This document shows positions 1-8,281 of a stretch of 16,167 nt of DNA, one piece after another. Each line of letters starts with the position of its first letter. Position 1 is the first letter of the stretch. The notes under the pieces are model-generated. The model was not told where the DNA came from. It ran no database searches and saw only the letters and a program-made list of their open reading frames with translations. The position numbers were made by a program, and so were the translations under genes. The DNA comes from Alectoria sarmentosa (Eukaryota > Ascomycota > Lecanoromycetes > Lecanorales > Parmeliaceae), in assembly GCA_009733775.1 (NCBI GenBank), contig WOGZ01000543.1, positions 1-16,167 on the forward strand, read 5' to 3'.

Positions 1-59
1 AAATGTGATTGCGATGACTTATGGGTATGTGATGCTCCTTCCTAAATGGTAACGGTTTG

Positions 60-132
60 ACGATGATTTGACAGCCGCTGAACAGCCGTTTGAAAACCTC
101 TTAAAGATGTACAGCGGCTTTTCAACCATCGT
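60..132. repeat. Imperfect inverted repeat (hairpin), 21-bp arms
   Basis: Bases 60-80 pair with bases 112-132, with 17 of 21 positions matching by eye and a 31-base spacer. Both arms include the GC-rich core AGCCGCTG or its complement. The role is unknown. It could be a fragment of a transposon end or chance structure at the edge of the AT-rich block. Confidence 0.5.
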
Positions 133-159
133 ATATCTGATGGGAAACCATCATCGAGT

Positions 160-181
160 GAACGTCGGATGAACGTCGGAT
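160..181. repeat. 11-bp tandem duplication
   Basis: The unit GAACGTCGGAT occurs twice in direct succession, followed by a partial echo (TATATATCGGAT). It is a short local duplication with no assigned role. Confidence 0.7.
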
Positions 182-235
182 ATATATCGGATGTTAAACT
201 TGTGTGACGGCCATGTTAGTATTATGATCATCACG

Positions 236-2409
236 ATTTTCGCGATCTTTTTTATTTATATTATTTAAATGATTAAATCGCTTATTACGTTAATCGCACT
301 CGTTAATATTATATTAATTCTTTTTATAATAAATATAATATTTATAAATTTGAATATAAATGCGAAAATTATTAAAATTTGCGTTTATTTAAATATAATT
401 TAACGTTTATTTAATTTTAAGATTTTCATTATAAACGTCATAAATTGATTATAATTTTCGCGATACGCATTATATTGAAAATTTAATCTTTTATAAAAAT
501 AATAAATCTTTCAATTCTCATTTAAAAAGAAAAATCGTTTAATCAAATTGATTTTTGAATTCTCGAATAATGTTCATAAAAATATTAATATATTTTTATA
601 ATTTATTTTCGCAAATAATTAAAATGAGAAATTTTAATTTGAAAATGATCAAATTGAAAATGTTAAAATTTTAAAATTTATATTTTTCGAGCTTTTTTCA
701 AACATCAAAAACATTAATATAATATTTAATTTTATTTCGAAAATTATCTTCGCAGCGAATCTTTATCATCGTATAAATTTTATTATACGTTTCAATTCAA
801 ATTAAGATATTTATTTTAATAATAACAAATTTTATTTCAACGATTAAACGATTATTCAAGAGGTTTTTCATTTTAATAATAAAGTTTTCGATAAATTTAA
901 TCATATCGATTTCGATTCAATATCACAATTTAATCAAATTCAAAAAAATTTACATTTAACGTTTTCATTTGATATAATTAATAATTTTATAAACATTTCA
1001 ATTTTTTCAAAAAGATTCAAAAAAATCGAAAATTTGATTTTAAGATGTTTAAATATAAGGTCAAAAAAAATTAATTTGAATTTTAAGATTTAAAAGCTTT
1101 AAAAATTTGAGTTTGAATTTACGTTTGAATTTATATTCGAAAAAATAATTTATGATAAAATAAGATTTGAAAATAATGAGATTTACGTAATAAGATTTTA
1201 AAAAATAATTAAAAAAATCGACGTCGAAAAGATAAAACGCGTTTTAAAGCCGAAGAGATCTTCGTTAATAATAAGTTTCCATAATAATTCGAAAATTGAT
1301 TGTTTTAAAATAAAGACGAAATCAACGTAAAAGTTTAAAATAAAATCATTATCATTATCATTATCGTTATTATTATTCGAAAAATATTTAAAAATTATAA
1401 AATTTCGAGAATATAAAAAAAATCTCGTTGAACTTTAAAATTAATTTAATATAATTTAGATTTTCATTTACGAAGAATCTCTGCGTCGGAATCGAAAAAA
1501 TATTTAATAATATTTAAAAAAGACGATAAATTTGATAAATTTTAGAAAAAATATAAAAATATAAAAATGTTATTTTAAAAGAAAATCGTTTGATTTTATA
1601 AATTATAACGAATTCGTAAAAAAAAAATCGTTATTTAAATTATATTAATCGTTTTAATAATTAAAAGATTTTTTTGAAAAAAAAATGATAAGATTTCGAT
1701 ATCGAGAATAAGATTAATAATCTTGTCTCACTCGCTTAAAGTCTTCGAATATAATATTATTATTATCAAATCGTTTTACAATAAATTTTTTTCTCTCTTT
1801 AATTCTCGAAATAAAAGATTTTTTCTTTTTACGCTTTAATTTTGATATGTTAAACACGCGAAATAAAAAATGATTTCCCTTTAATTAATTATTAATTTTT
1901 ATTTTTAACTCTTTAATTTTCATTGCGAATATTTCGCAATTGAATTATTAAATATAATTATCGTCATCGAATTTTTGAATAAAACGATTTATAAAACGAA
2001 GATATGTTATTTATTATCTTAACGTATTTTATATAAAGAAATTAATAATGTTTCAAAGACTTAATAATCACGTAATTCACGATCATAAAACAATTTCGAC
2101 ATATTACGATTAATTACGATATGCTTTTAATCGTCTTATTTTGTTTCAAATAAAAACAAAAACGATGCGAGTATTAACGATAGTGACGCGAATATTAATA
2201 ACGTTTTAACGCTCGATAAAACGATATTAATCTTTAAAAACGCTTATAATTTTCGAAAAGAACGTTATTAATTATCGAAAAAAGCGCTTTATATTATTTA
2301 TGTTTTAATGTTATTTTTACGTTTTATTCTTTGCGTTCTCGTTATAAGCGAATCGTAATTATTTTAATTTAAATAATAATCTTGCAGCGAACATTATTCA
2401 CATTAAGAA
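236..2409. other. Hypermutated AT-rich DNA, no recognisable gene
   Basis: About 2.2 kb of very AT-rich sequence, rich in CpG words such as TTCGA and AACG but almost lacking CC/GG. No long open frame exists on either strand, and I recognised no copia, gypsy or DNA-transposon motif. A minus-strand stretch near 1215-1395 stays open and begins with an Asn/Asp-rich run encoded by the ATCATT microsatellite, resembling the tail of the gag in the minus-strand copia below. It could be a more decayed retroelement. The composition matches the decayed elements elsewhere in the window, so an old repeat is likelier than a host gene. Confidence 0.55.
1345..1377. repeat. ATCATT/ATT microsatellite
   Basis: A short run of ATCATT units passing into ATT units. 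On the minus strand it reads as alternating Asn and Asp codons, like the tract after the gag zinc knuckle at 8164-8216. Confidence 0.7.
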
Positions 2410-2526
2410 AATTGCGTTATATAAACGTAACGATTTTTATAATTAACACTTTCATTGCGATAAGTATAAAAATGTTTAAAAATAATTTTCATCATAATGA
2501 ATAATAAATAAGTCATGTTATAACAG
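2410..2526 (-). repeat. Repeat C fragment, inverted
   Basis: The reverse complement of this stretch aligns with the first ~100 bases of repeat C (2691 and 10731 onward), sharing ATTATTTTT, then TATCGCAATGAA versus CATCGCAATGAA, then AATTATAAAAATC versus AATTGTAAAGATC. Similarity fades beyond about 2410, with an apparent insertion. Its junction with repeat A copy 1 is continuous with the A-C junction near 10715-10731, so A and C were adjacent in the ancestral unit. Confidence 0.6.
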
Positions 2527-2689
2527 TGTCGATGCAAGCCCGAACTCATAATTTGTCAAAATATAAAATAAAACATTTAATTATATTGCTCTAAAAGTGC
2601 TACGGAAAAAAAAGCGATTTATATACGAGCGCATTAATAATGCGCACGTGACGCCAAGCCTTAAGGTCACATGACCCGAAATTTCAACA
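2527..2689 (+). repeat. Repeat A, copy 1
   Basis: Homologous to 9651-9790 (same orientation) and to the reverse complement of 10567-10715. Shared landmarks are TTATATTGCTCTAAAAGTG, a GCGC-ended palindrome (2629-2645) followed by ACGTGACG, a near-palindrome GGTCACATGACC, and the end CCGAAATTTCAAC. This copy keeps CC and GG words, so it is less mutated than its surroundings. Repeat C lies on both sides in opposite orientations, making a large inverted arrangement centred on A. Confidence 0.8.
2629..2645. repeat. 17-base perfect palindrome in repeat A
   Basis: GCGCATTA-A-TAATGCGC has 8-base arms around a single base. Copy 2 (9730-9745) keeps the structure as GCGCAC-TAAT-GTGCGC, with matching changes on both arms. 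Confidence 0.75.
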
Positions 2690-2690
2690 G

Positions 2691-3388
2691 ATTTATTTAT
2701 TCATTATTATGATTATAATTATTTTTGAATATTTCATATTCATCGCAATGAAGCAATTAATTGTAAAGATCTTTATTTAATTAATCTTTTTCAAATAAGC
2801 AATTTTCATTTATAAGATGATCTTTGAATTTAAACGATTATGATTCGAAATTCGAAGATTGAAAGTCTCTCAATTCTCGACGAGTCGAAATTATTCGTTT
2901 TTAATCGAATTCGCATGCGATCGTGCGATCGAATTATAATAAAATCTTTATAACATTAATAATTTCTTTACGTGAAATACATTAAATAGAAAAAAACATG
3001 CGCTTTTTATTTTCATAACATTTTATTAAATTGATGATTTGCATTTTTAACGATGTATCGAATTAATGAAATAAATTAAATAATTAAATGTCAACATTAT
3101 TATTAATTTGATTATCGTTTAAAACAATTCAAAGTTGATTTTATTATCATTTAAACGTTTAAAAACTTATTTAAAATCAAAAATAATAAACTTTATGTGT
3201 CAAAATTGACGTTTTGATTTCAAAAAATTCCCAAAAAAAAAGATTAAGATTTTATGATCGAATTCTTTATTCGTTATCGATAATGTTTTTTTGTCGTAAT
3301 TATGAAATTTGATTAATTTTAATTTCACGATGATAATCGTTAAAATAAATATTTTGAATTCGAATTTTTAATTGAATAATATAAAAAG
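2691..3388 (+). repeat. Repeat C, copy 1
   Basis: About 700 bases aligning end to end with 10731-11436. Both start with a TTTATTNATTATTANGATTATAAT-type motif and both end in TTGAATAATATAAAAAG. Differences are nearly all C/T or G/A. In some positions this copy is the mutated one (TCAATTCTCGACGAGTCG here, TCAACCCTCGACGAGCCG in copy 2). In others copy 2 is mutated (GCATGCGATCGTGCG here, GCATATGATTATGCG there). No coding potential is evident. It could be the non-coding part of a transposon or a long LTR. Homology stops exactly at 3388, where the LTR-like segment begins. Confidence 0.85.
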
Positions 3389-3524
3389 TGTTGAAAGTAA
3401 ATGGAACACTTAATTGATTAAGTAGCTGCAACAGAGCATTTAAATACAAAATGTGTCAAACCTCGACAAACCTTCCTTGCCTCGACAAACCTTTCATGTT
3501 TCAAATAACTAACACATTTCAACA
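3389..3524. mobile_element. LTR-like segment (TGTTGAAA...TTTCAACA), 136 bp
   Basis: It starts TGTTGAAAG and ends TTTCAACA, the same 8-base inverted ends as the clean solo LTR at 5235-5388, though the interiors differ. Its composition is fairly normal, and it contains a direct repeat CCTCGACAAACCTT near 3475-3505. The left junction coincides with the end of homology between C copies 1 and 2. The flanking five bases (AAAAG left, TTCCC right) do not match, so there is no target duplication. The sequence to the right does not resume the C continuation seen in copy 2. A solo LTR at a recombination breakpoint is the best reading. Confidence 0.6.
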
Positions 3525-3684
3525 TTCCCACATGATCGCATTGCAACTCGAATCAACAAATAGAAAACATCATGTTTGAACACCCCCCCTATCCTCCTCA
3601 TTCGAGATGTCATATAACCTAAACGCCGAATAGAAAAAATGAAAGTCGAAAAAATCGAAAAAATTCGAAAAAAGTAATCGAAAA
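3525..3684. other. Lightly mutated linker between LTR-like segment and repeat B
   Basis: Contains a C-rich run (CACCCCCCCTATCCTCCTC, about 3582-3600) and otherwise moderate composition. It has no counterpart elsewhere in the window and no recognisable gene. It may be an internal fragment of the element that left the LTR. Confidence 0.45.
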
Positions 3685-4190
3685 AGCCCTATAATCACCC
3701 AGATTTGAAACACGAGATTCAAAACTCGCGATGTTCAAAACTGAATAAGAACAATGAAAATTCGAAAAAGGAAATCGGATTTTTTTTTTTTTTTTGAAAA
3801 CGACTATGTCCTTTTGGACATATCCGCCACGATGTCTCATACAAAAAATTCCACTTTTTGAAAAAAAACCGTTTTCTAACAAATATATTTGCAGATTATC
3901 TGATGCACATCAAAAATCGAATAACACACGATCGATGAATATATATGGGGATTTATTTTCCGATTAAACGAAATATTTCGAATTGCATATGTATGCATGC
4001 GATCGATTGCAAGACTCATGAAAATCGTTTCAAAAAACTGATACTTGATAATAATGATCGATAAAATGTATATAAATTATGATCGATATATTATAACGAT
4101 GATGATAATTATAATAACGACATTAACGTTTAAAAAAATGAATATAATGATTTTAAGAGGCATTAAAAGAAATGAATATGATGATCTTAA
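3685..4190 (+). repeat. Repeat B, copy 1
   Basis: Aligns over about 500 bases with 10086-10566. Landmarks are CACGAGATTCAAAACTCGCG, CATATCCGCCACGATG, CACATCAAAAATCGAATAAC and GCGATCGATTGCAAG. This copy is the less mutated one: TCCGCC here is TTCGTC in copy 2, and TATGTCC is TATATCT. On the minus strand both copies keep a short open frame with shared residues SKSG and YVQKDI, but I recognise no protein family, so it is annotated as a repeat and not a gene. It contains a run of 16 T (3780-3795). Confidence 0.8.
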
Positions 4191-4521
4191 AAAGAAATTT
4201 AAAATAAATAACGAGAATCGACGACAGCGATTTTTTTAATGATAACGCAAATTTCAAATTTTGAGGGCATATAAATATAAACCTTATAAAAAGAAATTCG
4301 CAAAGTTTATAATTATAAGTGCAATAACGACAAATTAATTTTAGATTAAATTTTAATAAGTCGAAATTTGTTCGTATGAGACGTCAAAATTAATATTTGA
4401 GGTTTTGCGAATAAACTCGATTAATTATTCATAATGTGAAAATCAATTAAACGAAAAAGCTTTCATAGAAGCGAGAAAAAGAATAATTCATTCACTTTTA
4501 ACGTTTCAAACTTTATTTATT
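4191..4521 (-). other. 3' flank of the minus-strand copia; LTR expected but not defined
   Basis: Lies just beyond the stop codon of the minus-strand copia polyprotein (complement of 4522-4524), where a polypurine tract and 3' LTR should be. I could not match it to the sequence upstream of gag (9160-9650) well enough to define an LTR pair. A TATA-like AT run is present near 4270-4290. Mutation may have erased the similarity. Confidence 0.4.
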
Positions 4522-5229
4522 TTAAAAACGTGATTCGAAATCAATAAATTTACGAAATAATTCGAATTTGTCTTTATAAAAAATCTTAATGAAATCGTTA
4601 ACGATTTGTTTATCGATAAGCACATATTATAAATCAACATTTTCATTAATGATTTGATCGCGTATTCAATAATATTAAATATTGATGTGTTTAATACGAT
4701 TATAATGTTGAAATTTTTTAATGAGCGCAATTGCGTTTTAATTATTATTATAAATAATAATCATTTAAAGCGTCTCATTGAAGCGGATTTGACTCAAAAA
4801 ACCTTTTAATTAAATAATTTCTTTAACGATTTGCGTTTAATCGATATATTCAATTTCATAAATAAATAATATAATCATAAATTATCGTTTGAATAATCAA
4901 TTGATAATCTCATTTTTCAAATTAAAAACGTAATTTGAAATTGATTTGCGAATATCGTGATCGTTAATTCAATCGAAATTAATATAATCGATGAATTCTT
5001 GAAACGTATTTTTATAAATGAAATATCAATTGATAATCTTTTTCAAATAACGAAAAATACGTTTAATAACGATATAATGAGTCTTGATAAAATTGAAAAC
5101 GTATCGAAAAATCATTAAAATAATAAAAATAATGTCAAGTTTAATGTCGAGCATAACGTATATAAAAGATTTCATAATCGATTAATACATCTGAAAAAGC
5201 TTTTTGAAAATTGTGTATTTTTTTTCAAC
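4522..5229 (-). pseudogene. Copia RNase H and C-terminal end (decayed)
   Basis: RNase H domain of the minus-strand copia, beyond the inserted LTR. Recognisable segments in order: a segment ending in YVML and then DI, matching copia SLMYAML...DIA; KTHYIVIKRIFRYLKK; FIDYINFD* for GYTDSDW; DIRKSISNYVFNLKN for DTRRSTSGYVFNLGN; INxLFKR*, where SWSSKRQ is usual; YEIEYID*TQIVKEII* for CEAEYMGQTQAVKEAIW; then KHINI*YY*IRDQI for KHIDIQYHWIRDQI, and DKQIVNDFIKIFYKDKFELF for the terminal TKPL region. Most substitutions are single transitions. The stop is the complement of 4522-4524. Confidence 0.92.
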
Positions 5230-5393
5230 AAATATGTTGAAAGAATGGTTGGTTCCCAGCCTCCTCCGGCCTGTTGCCATGCCAGCCACATACTTTTCTA
5301 CTATATAGAGGACTGCTCCAGGGGAGCTTTGGGAGAAGAATCAATCCATCCTTCACATCACATCCCATCCCATCATCATATTTCAACAAAATA
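5230..5393. mobile_element. Clean solo LTR with AAATA target duplication
   Basis: The LTR proper is 5235-5388 (154 bp), beginning TGTTGAAAG and ending TTTCAACA (8-base inverted ends, TG...CA). It is flanked on both sides by AAATA (5230-5234 and 5389-5393), a perfect 5-bp target duplication typical of copia integrase. It keeps many CC, GG, CTG and CAG words, in sharp contrast to the DNA around it, so it was barely or never hypermutated. It lies inside the minus-strand copia between the reverse transcriptase and RNase H parts. Removing the LTR and one AAATA rejoins the copia frame. No internal retrotransposon sequence remains, so it arose by LTR-LTR recombination. Confidence 0.93.
5302..5308 (+). 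promoter_or_regulatory. TATA box candidate in the solo LTR
   Basis: CTATATAGAGG lies roughly in the middle of the clean LTR, followed by a GC-rich stretch and then CATCC/CATCA-rich sequence, a usual LTR promoter layout. This suggests the LTR is in plus orientation. Whether it is transcribed cannot be told from sequence. Confidence 0.5.
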
Positions 5394-6235
5394 TCATTCG
5401 CAAATTAATTTTCATAAAAATAAATTTTATTTTAATTTTTCACATTTTATGAGCATGAAAAAAACGCTCGATATAAACGAATTATTTTAATTATAAAATT
5501 CGATTAACACGATCGCGAATTATTATCATTTTTAAATAATAATTATAAAAATCGAGATCGCTCATTTTGAATTTAATATTAAAAACATCTTTTATTTATT
5601 GAATTTCGAATCGAAATAAATTGATAATAAAGATATCGTTTATATAAAGAGCGATAATGATATTAATGTTTAAATTAATGAAAACGTTAAAATTAACATT
5701 AATGAAAACGAAATCGATTTTATTATATATTTAATAAAAATGTTATATCAAATTCGAGGAAATTATTTTAAATTATAAAAAATCTTATTAAACTTGTAAA
5801 CCTTATTAAGATATTTTTTTAAAATATATTCAATAAATTATTTCACGTAAATCTTTTTTTTAACATTATCATAAAAAAAAACGATTTTAACGTTTATTTA
5901 TTTCAATTTTCAATTTTCGATAACGATTAAAACGAAAATCGTCTTATAAGATATAAATCTAATTATTAAAACGAAAATTTCATTAAAATTTAAACCTTTT
6001 TATTGTTCGAAATTATGAATTATTTAACGAGTTTTAAAACGAATAACTTCGCCGCGAATTTCGCGTTTGATGATATAAATTTATTTATTATAAAAAACAA
6101 TACGCCCTTTAAATAAATCGATAAATTTTCAAATTTTATTCTTCAACAAAAAATTATTCTCGTCGATCATATCATCTTTTCATTGTTTTCGATATGAATT
6201 ATTAATAATAACTTTTTTATAAGTTTTCGATTCGT
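5394..6235 (-). pseudogene. Copia reverse transcriptase (decayed)
   Basis: Begins with ESKTYKKVII for EPKTYKEAI, then ENNFLLKNKI*K for ENNSLLKNKTWK, DLFKGR for DLPKGR, and K*IYIIKR for KWVYTIKR. Next come INVKIVFFYDNV for MDVKTAFLYGDV, KVYKFNKIFYNLK*FPRI*Y for KVCKLNKALYGLKQSPRIWY, and ALYINDI for ALYVDDI. The catalytic YVDD box is therefore YIND (complement of 5635-5646), where a G-to-A change removes the first Asp. It ends in NRIL*LK*FVYIERFFHAHK before the inserted LTR. One single-base frame change near 5725 is needed to join the two halves. Confidence 0.92.
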
Positions 6236-7480
6236 ATAATTTCATTATGATAATAACTTAAATAATCATCGCATAAAATTAAATGAAATTTAACGAAAAA
6301 TCGCGCGATATAAAATAAAAATGATTTGAATAAAACGACGACGCATTATTTGACACATTATTTTAAAAAATGAAACTTAATGACGACGACGAATTGAAAA
6401 TTGATATATCAATTTTAAAGAGATTTGAAAATTCAATTATAAAGAATTTAAATTTAAATAATTGAATAAAATCATTAACGTTTATTTCGTTTATAAATAA
6501 TCAATTTTCAACGATGAAAAACGCTATAAGCGTCGAATTTTTTTTTTCATAATTAAATTAATTAATAATTATAAATCAAATAAAGGATTATTCTTTTTCA
6601 AATTTTAAACGATTTTGAAAAATCGAATAATGTTATTATTTGATAATAACATATGATAAATATAATCGTTTTCGTAATCGATAAAAACTTTTTTGATAAT
6701 GCGTTTTTAATTTTTTTTTCAATTAATAACGAGTTTGCGCAAAATAATAAAATTTAAAGTTTTAATATAACATATATGATTTAAACGAGATTTATAATTT
6801 ATATAAATTTGATATAAAATAAATTTGCGTGATCGTATAAGACTTCGATTATGAAGATAATTGACAATTAATACGAATTTTAATTAATATTTTCAATCAA
6901 AATTAATATTTTTAATGATAATGTTAACAATGTTGAAAAACGTTTAATTAAATCGTTCGACGATCTCATTTTATTCGAAATTTTCAAAATGAATAAATTC
7001 TCACGTGATATCATAATTAATACGATGAATATTAAAATCAAAATCTTCATATTCGTCGTTATAATCAATTCGAAGACGTTTAATAATAACATTTTTATAT
7101 TGATTTTTAATTTGATAACGTTTAAAGACAAAAAAGATTTCGCTTTTATGTTTAATAATTTCGATTTCAAAACGCTTATTTTAATCGTTAATGAAGATAA
7201 TAAAATATTTGTTTTTAAAACGATTTCGAGAAATGATGAGATCGTAAACATTATTATAAATTAAATTCAAAGGTTTTTTTTTAAAACGAATGTGAGATTT
7301 ATGTGATATTTTTTGCGTTTTTTTGATTGCGCAAAAAACATAAAACTTTTTATTAACGATAATTTTGAATAAATCGATATTTTTGAATAATTTGATTAAT
7401 TTATAAACGTTTTAATATTTCAAATAACTCATGCGAGCATATTATAAATCGAAAATTTGATTATTAATTTTACGCGATGC
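6236..7480 (-). pseudogene. Copia GAG-pre-integrase and integrase (decayed)
   Basis: Reads continuously in one frame apart from stops. *YARMSYLKY*NVYKLIK matches the GAG-pre-integrase signature WHARMGHL, and VFCAIKKTQKISHKSH matches the Cys-containing segment before the core. The integrase core follows: KYFIIFIND, EIFFVFKRYQIKNQYKN, IKRLRIDYNDEYED for LRTDNGGEYED, NEIVERFN*TFFNIV for NGVAERLNRTLLNMV, and VNYLHNRS. The linker LIRSRKFILYQIYINYKSRL is typical of copia. The core Asp and Glu of the RxDNGGEY block are still present. Asn and Ile replace Gly, Asp or Ala as expected from G-to-A and C-to-T decay. Confidence 0.93.
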
Positions 7481-8281
7481 AGCATCGAGATTTGAATTCG
7501 AAAAAAAAAAATCGAAATAGATTGATAAAAAAATAACGTCATTCATCGAATTAAAATGTTTTTTATATTTAAAAATAATATAAAACATAACGAATTTGAT
7601 GTTATATTATTTAAATATAAATACGAACATTAACGATTATTTGAAAAAAATTAAAGTTTAATGATTAAATTTTCATAAACGTAAACAATAAAGATTGTTT
7701 TTTTATAATCAAATAATAATATCACGATTATTAAATTCGATATCGTTTTATATAAATTTCATTTAAATGTTGTTGCGCATCAATTATCTTTGAAAAATTA
7801 AATTTAAAATAAAAAAAACATTTATAAAAATAAGCTCTTTTTTTTAATCATCGATAATAATATTAATGCGTATTTTATCGATATTAATGAAAATACGAGC
7901 GCTCTCAATATTTTTAGTAAAATAAACATTATTTAATTTAAAATCGAAAGCGCGATATTATATAAAACAATTTTTATTAAACGTGAAATGTTAAAAGTAA
8001 ACACAATTTATCGCTCATCGTAAAAATGATAAATTATTTATTTCAATCGTGAAAACAATCATGATTTTTTTTTAATTATCAAAAGATTCGATAGAGTTAC
8101 GATCTTCACGATGACGTTTTTTGTTATTAAAAACATTCTTTCGATCGCTATTCTTTTTGTTTTTGAATTTGTCATTATCGTTATTATTATCATTATTATC
8201 ATTGTTATTATCATTTCTTTTATCGTTATCGTCGTTAAAATTATTATTAAAATTGTTTTAATGATTTTTATCAAAGAGTTA
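7481..8281 (-). pseudogene. Copia protease region and low-complexity gag tail (decayed)
   Basis: Between the zinc knuckle and GAG-pre-integrase, where the retropepsin should be. The first part encodes an Asn/Asp-rich tail from the ATCATT microsatellite, followed by a basic segment (KKRHREDRNS). I could not place the DSG catalytic triad with confidence. A segment NNITSNSLCF may correspond to the protease end, usually TSNLLSL. The assignment rests mainly on position. Confidence 0.6.
8164..8216. repeat. ATT/ATC microsatellite coding Asn/Asp in gag
   Basis: Runs of ATTATC and ATT repeats. On the minus strand they encode the Asn/Asp-rich tail after the gag zinc knuckle. The long hydrophobic frame on the plus strand is a shadow of this repeat. 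Confidence 0.7.

Larger units (their letters stand above)
1..235. other. Normal-composition edge of the AT-rich block
   Basis: This stretch has balanced base composition, with CC, GG, CAG and CTG words all common, unlike the next 2 kb. I find no convincing coding region on either strand: the reading frames are short and match nothing I recognise. It holds a small imperfect hairpin (60-132) and an 11-bp tandem duplication (160-181). The change to AT-rich, CC/GG-poor sequence is abrupt, between about 220 and 245. It is probably the end of a less mutated intergenic or repeat segment. Confidence 0.6.

Noticed and set aside
236..2409. Mitochondrial or other organelle DNA, suggested by AT-richness
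   Set aside because: There are no mitochondrial genes, tRNAs or rRNAs. The CpG-rich, CC/GG-poor signature is the same as in the nuclear copia remnants.
3619..3882. Minus-strand open frame in repeat B with YVQKDI shared by both copies
   Set aside because: Shared residues follow from shared DNA. The differences are simple transitions with no sign of protein-level constraint, and no family is recognised.
4191..4521. LTR pair of the minus-strand copia (with 9160-9650)
   Set aside because: Only scattered short matches such as GTCAAAATTAA were found, not enough to define ends or target duplications.
5245..5490. An 81-codon plus-strand open frame
   Set aside because: It starts inside the clean solo LTR and runs out into the decayed copia. 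The junction with AAATA shows it is an accident of the insertion.
6989..7264. Plus-strand open frame of 91 codons
   Set aside because: The minus strand here in another frame is a clear copia integrase core, so this is a shadow.
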